Assembly: GCA_942492925.1 (NCBI GenBank)
Contig: OW818641.1
Location: forward strand, 1,364,001 to 1,428,000
DNA from: QZKY01 sp942492925
GTDB taxonomy: Bacteria > Pseudomonadota > Gammaproteobacteria > Burkholderiales > Burkholderiaceae_D
Reading direction: 5' to 3'
DNA length: 64,000 bases
A program made the translations under genes and the position numbers. The notes under the pieces were generated by a model. It made no database searches, was not told the origin of the DNA, and saw nothing but the letters and a program-made list of their open reading frames with translations. How positions within the stretch are numbered: position 1 is the stretch's first letter; each line of letters starts with the position of its first letter. This document shows positions 31,809 to 40,434 of this stretch, in pieces.

Positions 31809-32615
31809 TTACGGCAACGCTCGCCATGCCATCACGCACCAATCCCATCCGTTGAGCGTGGGGCGCTTTTTGAAAACATCATAATCGGCGGCTTCAATTT
31901 TTTCCAGAATGCGCAAGCCGCCTTGCACAACGAGACTGAGTTCCCACCCAATACGGCCGGGTAATCGCTTGGGTAGCCCTGCGCCGGAGAGCATGAGATC
32001 TCTGGTGCGCATGATTTCAAATTGCATCAGTTGACGCCACTGATTGTCGATGCGTTCGTTGGCGATGTGTGCTTCGTCTAAATGGAAACGGGCCAGATCG
32101 TCTTGCGGCAAATAGACGCGATCTTTTTTCCAATCGATCGCGACATCCTGCCAGAAATTGATTAGCTGGAGTGCTGTGCATATGGCATCCGCGTCGCGCA
32201 GATTTTCATCGGTTGCTTCGCCGTACAAATGCAGCATGAGACAGCCAACCGGATTGGCAGATCGGCGGCAGTAATCGCGCAAGGCGTCGAAATGCGGATA
32301 GCGCTTGGTATCCACATCCTGCTTGAAGGCAGACAGGAGATCTCGAAAGGGTTGCAACGGGAGATGATGTGCGTGAATGACTTTTTCCAGCGTTGCGAAA
32401 AGCGCGGACTGCGCAGGAAGACATTGCGCGATGCGATCGAGTGCAGTTTCGTAGGCTTCCAGTCCGGCGATGCGCCCATGATTTGGCGTGTCACCTTCAT
32501 CCGCGATGTCGTCTGCACTACGTGCAAAAGCATAAATTGCCTTGACGGGCGGTCGCAAATGTTGGGGCAGCAGAAAAGAGGCAACCGGAAAATTTTCGTA
32601 GTGATCTACTGCCAT
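31809..32615 (-). CDS. hpnC: squalene/phytoene synthase family protein HpnC
   Basis: HpnC takes part in making squalene from farnesyl diphosphate for hopanoids. It acts on the presqualene diphosphate made by HpnD to give hydroxysqualene, which HpnE then reduces. The 268-residue protein begins MAVDHYENFPVASFLLP, the usual HpnC start. It has both acidic regions, ARSADDIADEGD and QLINFWQDVAIDWKKDRVYLP, which bind the Mg-diphosphate. HpnD, HpnE and squalene cyclase are not nearby. It lies 75 bases after the diguanylate cyclase gene on the same strand. Confidence 0.88.
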   Translation of the reverse strand: MAVDHYENFPVASFLLPQHLRPPVKAIYAFARSADDIADEGDTPNHGRIAGLEAYETALDRIAQCLPAQSALFATLEKVIHAHHLPLQPFRDLLSAFKQDVDTKRYPHFDALRDYCRRSANPVGCLMLHLYGEATDENLRDADAICTALQLINFWQDVAIDWKKDRVYLPQDDLARFHLDEAHIANERIDNQWRQLMQFEIMRTRDLMLSGAGLPKRLPGRIGWELSLVVQGGLRILEKIEAADYDVFKKRPTLNGWDWCVMAWRALP

Positions 32616-32690
32616 AGAGGGTCGTCATGATTGCAAAGACGCAAGAGCCTCCATCATAGGGCAAAACAGGAAGCGCGTGTAGTGCGGCGC

Positions 32691-34307
32691 CTATTCAGCC
32701 GCAAACACGCGGTTTTTGCCAGCCTTCTTGGCGCGGTACATCGCGGCGTCCGCACGGTTGGTGACGGCATCCTGATCTTCGTTAGGAGAGCGCTGAGCGA
32801 CGCCGGCACTGAAGGTGATGAGGATTTGCTCATTTTTGTACATAAAAAAGTGCTTGGTGAGTGCACGTTGCACGCGGATCATGGTGAGTGTGGCATCTTC
32901 GACTCGGGTATCTGGAAGCAGAATCAGAAATTCCTCGCCACCAAATCGTGCAATGACATCTGTCGGGCGCAGGGTGTCCTTGACGACGCGAACAAGGTGA
33001 ATCAAGGCTTCATCGCCGGCGAAATGACCGTACGTGTCGTTAAGCGCTTTAAAGTTGTCGAGATCCAGAAGAGCCACGCATAGTGAGGTGTTGCGTCTGT
33101 CTGCGCGCGCGGCTTCGCGTTCGTACACGTCGTCAAATCCACGACGATTCAAGCTGCCGGTGAGCTGGTCTTCTTTCACCAGTTCGCTCATTTTTTCGAG
33201 CTTCTTTTCGAGTTCCTTGATGCGATTTTCGGCTTCGTCCGCCTCCCTGCGTGCGGCCATGATCTGATCACGTGAAGAGCGTGCTTCTTCCTGAATCAAC
33301 TGGGTTTCACGCAGGACGTCATCCATGACATTGTTGAGTTCAGTGATATGTTTGGCCTGGCTGATCTTTATCGAGTACGCTTCCATTTTTTTCTGGTACT
33401 TGTCGGTGCTGATAGCCAGATCACCCACGCGATCGACAAAGGTGATCATCATGTTTTTAAGCGTATCCCGCGCTTCGCTCAAGCTGTGTTTGAGAATGCC
33501 CTGTTTGTAGATGACTTCTTTCAGGCGCACTTCGGCATCTTCCAGCATTCGGTAGTTCAGCGGTCCCGAGATGATGTTTTGAATAATCGTCACTTGTCCG
33601 CGCAACCAACTGTCGTCTTCAAGCAGTTCGCCAATGTTGTCAAGGAGCAGATTGAAAAGGCGGACCAGCAGTTCCTGCTGCTCAGCCGTGTTGCCGGTTT
33701 TCATTTCAATCTTGTAGGACAGGCGTCTTAAACTCGACCCGGCTTTTTCGTAATCGTCTTGCGATTGCGCCGTTTTAAGGAAGGTGCTGAGTTCTTCCGT
33801 TTCAGACGCCAACTCAGGTGAATCCTGCAGCAGCGAAACGACCGTGAAGCTCAAGGTGCGGATCAGCAAGTCGCGCAAATAATGCAGTTGTTCGCTTTCC
33901 GTTGGCATCTCCACAAGTGCAATCGATTTAGTCGATGCGTTGGCGGTTGTTTTGACATATTTGTCATACAACTGGTTGAGTGCCCTCGTATATTCTTCCC
34001 AGTCGTGCGATTTCACGGCGCGCTGGAAGCGGTAGCCAATTTCGGCCGCGTCACCGGGAGCGCCAGACATTTTCCGTGCAAAAGACGAAAGTAGCAGCAG
34101 CGGGGCGGAGTCGATTTCAGGCGCTGGTTCAGAGGAGGACGTTTTTTCCTCTGCGTGCTTTTCCGGGTCAGGGATACCGGCGACTTCAAAGTAGAGCTTG
34201 CGGTAAGCTTCTGGCGTGGGCGAGATCCGGCGTTGTCCCAGCAAACGGAACACCTCCCTGGCAACGATGGCGGGATTTTTTTCTGGTGGGGAAGAAGGTT
34301 TATTCAT
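32691..34307 (-). CDS. diguanylate cyclase with large helical N-terminal domain
   Basis: This enzyme makes c-di-GMP from two GTP. The 538-residue protein is soluble, with no membrane segment or signal peptide. The N-terminal 340 residues are mostly helical and end in a long coiled coil (AENRIKELEKKLEKMSELV). The C-terminal GGDEF domain has the active motif RFGGEEF. An inhibitory-site RPTD lies five residues before it, so product inhibition is expected. The N-terminal domain is probably sensory or used for dimerisation. The context of chemotaxis and flagellar genes suggests a role in the motile-sessile decision, but this is inference. Confidence 0.92.
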   Translation of the reverse strand: MNKPSSPPEKNPAIVAREVFRLLGQRRISPTPEAYRKLYFEVAGIPDPEKHAEEKTSSSEPAPEIDSAPLLLLSSFARKMSGAPGDAAEIGYRFQRAVKSHDWEEYTRALNQLYDKYVKTTANASTKSIALVEMPTESEQLHYLRDLLIRTLSFTVVSLLQDSPELASETEELSTFLKTAQSQDDYEKAGSSLRRLSYKIEMKTGNTAEQQELLVRLFNLLLDNIGELLEDDSWLRGQVTIIQNIISGPLNYRMLEDAEVRLKEVIYKQGILKHSLSEARDTLKNMMITFVDRVGDLAISTDKYQKKMEAYSIKISQAKHITELNNVMDDVLRETQLIQEEARSSRDQIMAARREADEAENRIKELEKKLEKMSELVKEDQLTGSLNRRGFDDVYEREAARADRRNTSLCVALLDLDNFKALNDTYGHFAGDEALIHLVRVVKDTLRPTDVIARFGGEEFLILLPDTRVEDATLTMIRVQRALTKHFFMYKNEQILITFSAGVAQRSPNEDQDAVTNRADAAMYRAKKAGKNRVFAAE

Positions 34308-34429
34308 GACAGCGCGTATGCTTCAAGCCAAAACAACAATATATTACTGCAGCCGAATGGAATGGCTTGATCAATGCCCATAAAGCCCCCCTGTTCCGGC
34401 TTTGTCTCGCAGAAGGGGCGTAGAGAACC

Positions 34430-35083
34430 TTATTCAACGAGTTGATGCTTGATGGCGTAGTGCGTCAGTTCCGCGCTGTTTTTAAGTTTCATCTTGGCTA
34501 ACAATCTGGCGCGGTATTCGCTGACGGTTTTGACCGAGAGGGATAGGTCTTCCGCAATTTCGCTGACGGTTTTGCCTGAGGCGATCATGGTCAAGGTTTG
34601 ATACTCGCGATCCGACAAACTTTCATGCAAAGGGGCTTCCTGGTCTTCGCCGATTTGCCGGGCGAGCACCTGAGCCAATTCCGGACTGATGTACTTCTTG
34701 CCGCCGGCGACGATGCGAATGGCGTTGACCAGTTCATTAGGGGCGCTTTGCTTATTGAGATAACCTGCCGCACCGGCTTTCAGCGAGCGGATCGCATACA
34801 GGTCTTCGCGGTGCATGGAGAGCATCAGGACTTCCAGTTGAGGCATTTCTTTCTTCAGTTGCTTCAGGACTTCAATGCCGTTTCGGTCGGGCATGGAAAT
34901 GTCCAGCAGGACGATCTGACAATCGCCTTGACGGGCCAGCTTGATGGCATCAAGGCCATTTTGGGCTTCGTCTGATACAACAATGTCTTTGGTGTCGGCC
35001 AGAATTTGCTTCAGCCCTTCTCGCACAATGGCATGATCATCGGCGATGAGAACACGAATAGGGGATTTTGAAGAGGCAGTCAT
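34430..35083 (-). CDS. NarL/FixJ-family response regulator
   Basis: A 217-residue two-component regulator. The receiver domain (about 8-125) has the acidic pair in LIADDHA, the phospho-accepting aspartate in IVLLDISMPD (about Asp58), and the conserved Lys in AAGYLNKQS. The LuxR-type helix-turn-helix domain (about 150-212) has LSDREYQTLTMIASGKTVSEIA and VKTVSEYRARL. It lies 14 bases downstream of the histidine kinase gene, so the two form a pair. Targets are unknown. Confidence 0.94.
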   Translation of the reverse strand: MTASSKSPIRVLIADDHAIVREGLKQILADTKDIVVSDEAQNGLDAIKLARQGDCQIVLLDISMPDRNGIEVLKQLKKEMPQLEVLMLSMHREDLYAIRSLKAGAAGYLNKQSAPNELVNAIRIVAGGKKYISPELAQVLARQIGEDQEAPLHESLSDREYQTLTMIASGKTVSEIAEDLSLSVKTVSEYRARLLAKMKLKNSAELTHYAIKHQLVE

Positions 35084-35097
35084 TGCAATATTCCAGG

Positions 35098-36645
35098 CTA
35101 TTTTTGCGGTATGGTGATGGTGACGGTGCTGCCGCCTCCTTCAGTGGGACTGATGGTGACATTGCCGCCGAGCGAATGCGCGCGTTCGGTCATGCCCCGG
35201 ATGCCAAATGATTGTGGTTTCAGGCGTTCAACAGGTTCAATGCCCTTGCCGTTATCGATGATTTTCAAGCGTAAGTTGCCCCTGGATAGCGAGAGTTTGA
35301 CGTCGACACGTTTGGCGTTGGCATGTTTGGCGATGTTCGTCAGGGCTTCCTGGAAGATGCGGAAAATGGCGGTAGCTTGATCGGTTGGCAAGTCAATTTC
35401 CTTGATACTTGTCGAGAACTTGCAGGGAACACCGATTTGTTTTTCAAACTCTCTGGCTTGCCACTCGATGGCGGCGACGATGCCCAAATCCAGAATGCCC
35501 GGACGTAAGTCGCTGGCGATCCGATGTGCCGATTCAATGGTGCGATCCACCAGCGAATCGAGATACTGCGCTTTTTCGTTCAGGAAGATGTCGCTTTGCG
35601 GGAGGCGGCTTGCCAGGAGGGCAAGCGCCATCTTGATAGCGGTGAGGTTGCCGCCTAGATCGTCATGCACGTCTCTGGAAAGTTGCGTGCGTTCCAATTC
35701 TTTGACGTGTTCGATGTGCGCGGACAATTCCGCTAGACGCGCTCGGGAGCGCTTGATTTCAAATTGTTCGAGTTTGCTTTGGGTGATGTTGGTCATGATG
35801 CCGCTCCAGCGTACCCCATCCGGTGCAATTTTTTGGGGCGTGGCGCGCAAGTTGATCCATTTGATGTCTTTCCATGCATCGACCCAAATGCGCCCCTCCC
35901 AGTTCCAGCTTTTTAACTCGTTCGCAGAATCTGCCATGGATTTGAGGTAGGACGGGCGATCTGCCGGGAGGATCAAATCGATAAACAGTTCCGGGCTCTC
36001 TCGCAATTGTTCCACCGACAGGCCCAGCAAGGCCAGACATCCTTCGCTCAAATAGGTGAAGGATGCTTTATCGTTCGTGGTCAGTTGAAACTGATAAACC
36101 AGTCCTGGTGTATTGGAAACCAAGGCGCGAAAGAGTGATTTGCTGATGGCGCCGTCGTTTAATGCTTCCTGCCGGATGGCGGTCTCTTGCGCAATGGCGA
36201 TGCAGATGTAGATGGGCGTCGAGGCAGGATGCGCAAGGAAAAGGCGTAACGCGACGCTGTAACGGGAACCATCGCGCCGAACAAAATCGGCGATTGCACT
36301 CAGGTATTGTGGGGAGGGGGAAGCAGAATTTTGCGCCGCGAGCGACTGAAGTATGTTGTGCAGGGAGGGAAAACTGTCCGGTGCGACAATATCTGTCAGG
36401 CTTTTCCCGGTCAACTCGGCGCTGACGTACTGGAGATTTTGGCAGGCAGCCTCATTGACATGTAGCAGATGCCAGCTGTCACCATCCATTACATATATTT
36501 CATTGAAGGAGGCTTCCATTACGAGCGGAAGCCATGCTGCTGGCATCATATTGGGTTTACCTAAGAAAGACGCGCGCTTTTTCTTGACGCTCGAAGCATA
36601 ACTGAAGGAAGCAAGCTTGTTCAATAATAAAGGCATATTACCCAC
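35098..36645 (-). CDS. PAS-containing histidine kinase (NarX/DegS-like, HisKA_3 type)
   Basis: A 515-residue cytoplasmic sensor kinase without membrane segments. Two PAS regions lie at about 40-155 (starting EASFNEIYVMDGDSWH) and 170-295 (FRALVSNTPGLVYQF). A short coiled linker follows, then the HisKA_3 dimerisation helix with the phospho-histidine in LSRDVHDDLGGNL. The C-terminal ATPase domain has FQEALTNIAKHA, IDNGKGI and GIRGMTERA. It may begin at ATG 36645 or 36636. It pairs with the regulator encoded next. The input is probably cytoplasmic, such as redox state or a metabolite, but cannot be told from the sequence. Confidence 0.93.
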   Translation of the reverse strand: MGNMPLLLNKLASFSYASSVKKKRASFLGKPNMMPAAWLPLVMEASFNEIYVMDGDSWHLLHVNEAACQNLQYVSAELTGKSLTDIVAPDSFPSLHNILQSLAAQNSASPSPQYLSAIADFVRRDGSRYSVALRLFLAHPASTPIYICIAIAQETAIRQEALNDGAISKSLFRALVSNTPGLVYQFQLTTNDKASFTYLSEGCLALLGLSVEQLRESPELFIDLILPADRPSYLKSMADSANELKSWNWEGRIWVDAWKDIKWINLRATPQKIAPDGVRWSGIMTNITQSKLEQFEIKRSRARLAELSAHIEHVKELERTQLSRDVHDDLGGNLTAIKMALALLASRLPQSDIFLNEKAQYLDSLVDRTIESAHRIASDLRPGILDLGIVAAIEWQAREFEKQIGVPCKFSTSIKEIDLPTDQATAIFRIFQEALTNIAKHANAKRVDVKLSLSRGNLRLKIIDNGKGIEPVERLKPQSFGIRGMTERAHSLGGNVTISPTEGGGSTVTITIPQK

Positions 36646-36934
36646 TTGCCGGGATATGTTGCCTCAGAATTGGCGGGTAAAAGCTTCGTTGCTCAAAGAG
36701 TTACTGACGCGTCATGGCATGTATTCTTTCAATATACCCCAAGGTTTTGCCGTACAGCAACATTTTTTCCCAACCTGCGGTATTCTATGCACCGGACAGG
36801 AAAGAAATGTTGTAATTATCACCAAGGTGTTTTTTGCGGAGCGCGTGGACAGCTTTGTTAGTTTCCATGATGCATCGCAACAACAGTAGGCAGGCAGCAT
36901 GTACTGTATTCCTGTGTGACTTTTGAGGTTAGAC
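36646..36934. other. divergent intergenic region between the histidine kinase and cheR
   Basis: About 290 bases with no gene that I can support. It must hold promoters for both directions. A sigma-28-like TCAA ... GCCGTACA pair (36729-36756) has a 16-base spacer, one base too long, so I do not call it. Confidence 0.35.
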
Positions 36935-37795
36935 GTGGCTGATATTAACTCACCCAAAATAAAGGAATTCGATTTTACGGTCGCGGATTTCGAGCGCGTT
37001 CGGGCACTGATTTATGGTCGTGCCGGGATTTCGCTCGCCACATCTAAGCAGGAAATGGTTTACAGTCGAATTGCCCGCCGCCTGCGTGCCATGGGGTTCA
37101 AGTCCTTCGAAGATTATCTCAACGCGCTGGAAAGCGGGCGGATGGAAGAAGAGTGGGAATCCTTCATCAATGCACTCACCACCAATCTGACATCCTTCTT
37201 CCGCGAAGAGCACCATTTCCCGATTCTGAAAGACTTCGTCAAAAGTCGCCCCGGCCCAGTGGAGGTGTGGTGCAGTGCGTCCTCGACCGGGGAAGAGCCC
37301 TATTCGATTGCCATCACACTGTGTGAAGCCTTGGGTACATTGACACCGAAGGCGAAGATCGTCGCAACCGATATCGATACCAATGTCCTGGCGACAGCCG
37401 AAGCAGGTATTTATTCGTTGGATAAATTGGGGAAAATGCCGTCTGATCTGGTTCGCCGTTATTTCCAAAAAGGGACAGGGAAGAACGAAGGTATGGTTCG
37501 CGTCCGCAAGGAATTGCGGGATATGGTCACTTACCGGCAACTAAATTTGCTGGATGATAGATGGCCGTTGAGGGGTGGGTTTGATGCCATTTTCTGCAGG
37601 AATGTCATGATCTATTTTGACAAACCCACGCAAGGGAAAATCCTGTCGAAATTTGTCGGCTTGCTGAAGCCGGACGGCTTGTTGTTTGCGGGGCATTCCG
37701 AGAATTTCCAGTATGTGTCGAATGCCTTCAAATTGCGGGGCAAGACGGTTTACAACCTGGTTAACCCGGCACTCGCTAATACAAGCGCGAGGTGA
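36935..37795 (+). CDS. cheR: chemotaxis protein methyltransferase CheR
   Basis: CheR methylates glutamates of receptors, using SAM, to set adaptation. The 286-residue protein has the helical N-terminal domain (ADFERVRALIYGRAGISL) and the Rossmann domain, with EVWCSASSTGEEPYSIAI as the SAM motif and FDAIFCRNVMIYFD late in the fold. I place the start at GTG 36935, six bases after GAGG. An in-frame TTG at 36923 is the alternative. Its end overlaps the beginning of the cheD frame, so the genes are coupled. CheB is not adjacent. Confidence 0.95.
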   Translation: MADINSPKIKEFDFTVADFERVRALIYGRAGISLATSKQEMVYSRIARRLRAMGFKSFEDYLNALESGRMEEEWESFINALTTNLTSFFREEHHFPILKDFVKSRPGPVEVWCSASSTGEEPYSIAITLCEALGTLTPKAKIVATDIDTNVLATAEAGIYSLDKLGKMPSDLVRRYFQKGTGKNEGMVRVRKELRDMVTYRQLNLLDDRWPLRGGFDAIFCRNVMIYFDKPTQGKILSKFVGLLKPDGLLFAGHSENFQYVSNAFKLRGKTVYNLVNPALANTSAR

Positions 37796-37800
37796 GACGC

Positions 37801-38409
37801 ATGAGTTCTGTATTCGACAAACACTTCGCGACCAATGTTTACTACGACCGCAGCTTTGACATGGATGCGGCCAAGATCCTGCCGGGCGAGTATTACTACA
37901 CGCCAAAGGATATGGTGATTGTCACAGTGTTGGGGTCGTGTGTTTCCGCGTGCATTCGCGATCGCGTGTCGGGAATTGGCGGCATGAACCACTTCATGCT
38001 GCCGAATGATAATAGCGGCAATGACATTATTTCCGCATCCATGCGTTACGGCACGTATGCGATGGAAATCTTGATCAACGAATTGCTGAAGTCCGGCGCC
38101 AAGCGGGAAAATCTGGAAGCCAAGGTCTTCGGCGGTGGTGCGGTATTGCAAAATTTCAGCGCCATCAATGTTGGCGAGCGCAACTCCCAATTTGTGAGAG
38201 ATTATCTCAAGGCCGAAAAGATCAAGGTGTTAGCCGAGGATCTCGAAGATATCTTCCCGCGCAAGGTGTACTTCTTTCCGCGCACAGGCAAGGTGCTGGT
38301 GAAAAAACTCAAGCAGCTGCACAACAATACGATCGTGAATCGCGAAATGGATTACGCGAATCGCTTGTCTGCGCGTCCGACTTCCGGCGACATCGAACTG
38401 TTTACCTGA
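37801..38409 (+). CDS. cheD: chemoreceptor glutamine deamidase CheD
   Basis: CheD deamidates glutamines on receptors to glutamates and so prepares the methylation sites for CheR. The 202-residue protein has the catalytic cysteine in LGSCVSACIRD, the histidine in GGMNHFMLP and the FGGGAVL segment of the fold. GAGGTGAG lies about ten bases before ATG 37801. A GTG at 37792 could also start it. In many betaproteobacteria cheD is followed by cheB, but here the next gene is on the other strand. Confidence 0.94.
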   Translation: MSSVFDKHFATNVYYDRSFDMDAAKILPGEYYYTPKDMVIVTVLGSCVSACIRDRVSGIGGMNHFMLPNDNSGNDIISASMRYGTYAMEILINELLKSGAKRENLEAKVFGGGAVLQNFSAINVGERNSQFVRDYLKAEKIKVLAEDLEDIFPRKVYFFPRTGKVLVKKLKQLHNNTIVNREMDYANRLSARPTSGDIELFT

Positions 38410-38444
38410 CCGGCTTCCGCTTCACGCATGCATCGCGCAGGCAC

Positions 38445-39257
38445 TCAACCCGTCAGCGCCGAATGCATCATTTTTATGGCGACGAGTAGCAGGTACCCGC
38501 CAAAAATCCGTTTGACCTTGTCTCCGTCGAGGTTGCTGACTAGTCTTGCGCCTTTCGAAACAAAAATCGAAGAACAGCAAATAATGCCGAGTAGCGCCGG
38601 CAGGTAGACAAAGCCGTACGTGAGCGGGGGCAGATTCGGCGTGGAGAATCCCGACGCGAAATAGCTCAGCGCGCCGCCGATGGCGACCGGAACACCAACA
38701 GCCGACGTGGTCCCGATGGCACGCTTCATCGGAACATTATGCCAGGCAAGATACGGGGTGACGATGAATCCGCCCGTGGCTGCGGTCAAGGCCGCGATAA
38801 TCCCGAAGATGACGCAAATGAACAGTTGCCAGATGGTTGGTGGCAATTGCCGGGTCGGTTTGGGCTTGATGTTCAAAACCAGGTTGATTCCGGCGGCGAT
38901 GACAATGCAGGCGAAAATGAGCGTCAGCTGTTTTGTCGGCAGCCTGCTGGCGATCATTGGGCCAATCATGCTCCCGATGACGAGTCCGATAGCCATGGTT
39001 TTGGCAATGGACCAATCGATATTGCCTAATTTTCGGTGAGCGTTCATCGACACCAAGCTGGTGACGATCATGCTCATCATGGTCGTCCCCAGGGCAATGT
39101 GCATGATGTGCACGTGCGGAAAATTCTGCAGCGAAAGCAGCATGTACAGCGCCGGCACCAGAACCAATCCGCCCCCCACGCCAAACATGCCGGCGATTAA
39201 ACTGACGATGACGCCGAGCAATGGGTAGGCTAGCCACCAGACGGTAACATTATCCAT
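38445..39257 (-). CDS. TauE/SafE-family membrane transporter
   Basis: The 270-residue protein has about eight membrane helices and the family pattern GMFGVGGGLVLVPALYMLL near the N-terminus. It is repeated in the second half as a related GGFIVTPYLAWHNVP region, the internal duplication typical of TauE/SafE (formerly DUF81). Members move sulfite, sulfoacetate or other organosulfur and C2 compounds, usually outward. The substrate here is unknown. It stands convergent to cheD, with panE-like and LysR genes upstream. Confidence 0.88.
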   Translation of the reverse strand: MDNVTVWWLAYPLLGVIVSLIAGMFGVGGGLVLVPALYMLLSLQNFPHVHIMHIALGTTMMSMIVTSLVSMNAHRKLGNIDWSIAKTMAIGLVIGSMIGPMIASRLPTKQLTLIFACIVIAAGINLVLNIKPKPTRQLPPTIWQLFICVIFGIIAALTAATGGFIVTPYLAWHNVPMKRAIGTTSAVGVPVAIGGALSYFASGFSTPNLPPLTYGFVYLPALLGIICCSSIFVSKGARLVSNLDGDKVKRIFGGYLLLVAIKMMHSALTG

Positions 39258-39326
39258 GATGAAAGAAATCGAAATCGTTTAACGAAAAGTGAAATGCAAT
39301 AATTCTTATCAGATCACGTTAGACGA

Positions 39327-40310
39327 TTAACCGTTGTATAGACCGGCATGACGTCCTTCTTCCTGGACCAGCGCGAGCAGCACATCGACCGTCGGTGTCG
39401 GGATGCCGGTGAGTTTTCCCAGTTCCTGCACGGCAGTCACCAGGGCATCAATTTCCATCGAGCGGTGGCGTTCCAGATCCTGAAGCATCGACATCTTGTG
39501 CCCGACGGCTTTCCCGGCGACGTTCAGGCGTCGTTCGAGCATGTCTTCCGGAATGGACACGTTCAATGCCTCGGTGACAGCTTTGGTTTCCTTCATGGCG
39601 GCCATGCAGACCGCGCGCAAGGCCGGTTCGGATGTGATGCGATCCAGCGTCGCCTTGGTGAGCGCACTGATTGGGTTGAAACAGACATTGCCCCAGAGCT
39701 TCAGCCAGACGTTCCAGCGAATCGCATCGCGGATCGGGGCGTCGAAGTTCGCGGCAGTCAGGGCTTCAGACAGTTTGACGACGCGCTCCGAGCGGGAACC
39801 GTCCGGTTCGCCAATGATGAAGCGGTTGAATTCGTGATGCTCGATCACGCCGGGTGCGATGACTTCGCAAGCCGGATCGACGACACAGCCGATGGCGCGT
39901 TCCGGTCCGATCAAATCCCATTGCAAACCGCCCGGATCGACCGAGTCGAGTTTGCGCCCGTCGAATGTGCCACCTTCCTTGTAGAAGTACCACCACGGGA
40001 TGCCGTTCATTGCCGTGACCATGGCCGTGTTCGGCCCCAGCAGGGGTTTGAAGGCGGCAGCGCTTTCATGAGACTGGTGCGCTTTCAGGGCGCAGAGCAC
40101 GTAATCCTGGTACCCGAAATCGGCTGGGTTGTCGCTGGCGGGAATGCGAGCCACTTTTTCCTGCCCCCCAATGAGCAGCTTCAGGCCATTCTTTTTGATC
40201 GCTTCCAGATGTTCGCCCCGTGCAATCACGCAAACGTCCTGACCGGACAACGCCAGTTCCACTGCAAGATAGCCTCCGATGGCGCCCGCACCGAATACGC
40301 AGAATTTCAT
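39327..40310 (-). CDS. 2-dehydropantoate 2-reductase family (ApbA/PanE) protein
   Basis: A 327-residue NADPH-dependent ketoacid reductase. The N-terminal Rossmann fold starts MKFCVFGAGAIGGYLAVEL, and the CALKAHQ segment has the active-site lysine region. The C-terminal helical domain includes the lysine of LTKATLDRI and a family SMLQDLERHR motif. PanE makes pantoate for coenzyme A, but many paralogues act on other 2-ketoacids. The adjacent LysR regulator and exporter suggest a catabolic or detoxifying paralogue as much as the biosynthetic one, so I give no symbol. AGGAGGTG precedes the start. Confidence 0.85.
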   Translation of the reverse strand: MKFCVFGAGAIGGYLAVELALSGQDVCVIARGEHLEAIKKNGLKLLIGGQEKVARIPASDNPADFGYQDYVLCALKAHQSHESAAAFKPLLGPNTAMVTAMNGIPWWYFYKEGGTFDGRKLDSVDPGGLQWDLIGPERAIGCVVDPACEVIAPGVIEHHEFNRFIIGEPDGSRSERVVKLSEALTAANFDAPIRDAIRWNVWLKLWGNVCFNPISALTKATLDRITSEPALRAVCMAAMKETKAVTEALNVSIPEDMLERRLNVAGKAVGHKMSMLQDLERHRSMEIDALVTAVQELGKLTGIPTPTVDVLLALVQEEGRHAGLYNG

Positions 40311-40402
40311 GTCGCACCTCCTGAAGTGAATATGTGGCGGATGAATTGTGATCTAAGTGTAATACGGGGTGAATTATAAGAAAAATACTTTTTATGTTCA
40401 TC

Positions 40403-40425
40403 ATTTATACTTTGCTTGTATAAAT
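40403..40425. promoter_or_regulatory. perfect inverted repeat, probable LysR-type operator
   Basis: ATTTATAC (40403-40410), seven bases, then GTATAAAT (40418-40425) form a perfect palindrome in the divergent panE-lysR gap. The ATAC-N7-GTAT core has the T-N11-A form of LysR-family binding sites. It ends nine bases before the lysR start, so it may mediate autoregulation as well as control of the panE-like gene. Confidence 0.6.
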
Positions 40426-40434
40426 GGAGGGAAC

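Noticed and set aside
31609..31848. Short - strand frame beside hpnC
   Set aside because: It is basic and low in protein-like patterns, overlaps the end of hpnC and has no ribosome-binding site.
36729..36756. Sigma-28-like sequence before cheR
   Set aside because: TCAA and GCCGTACA are 16 bases apart, one too many, and it lies about 180 bases from the gene.
39348..40379. Open frame of 343 codons on the + strand over the PanE-like gene
   Set aside because: The - strand PanE-like gene has a clear Rossmann start and an AGGAGGTG site. The antisense frame has no protein-like features.
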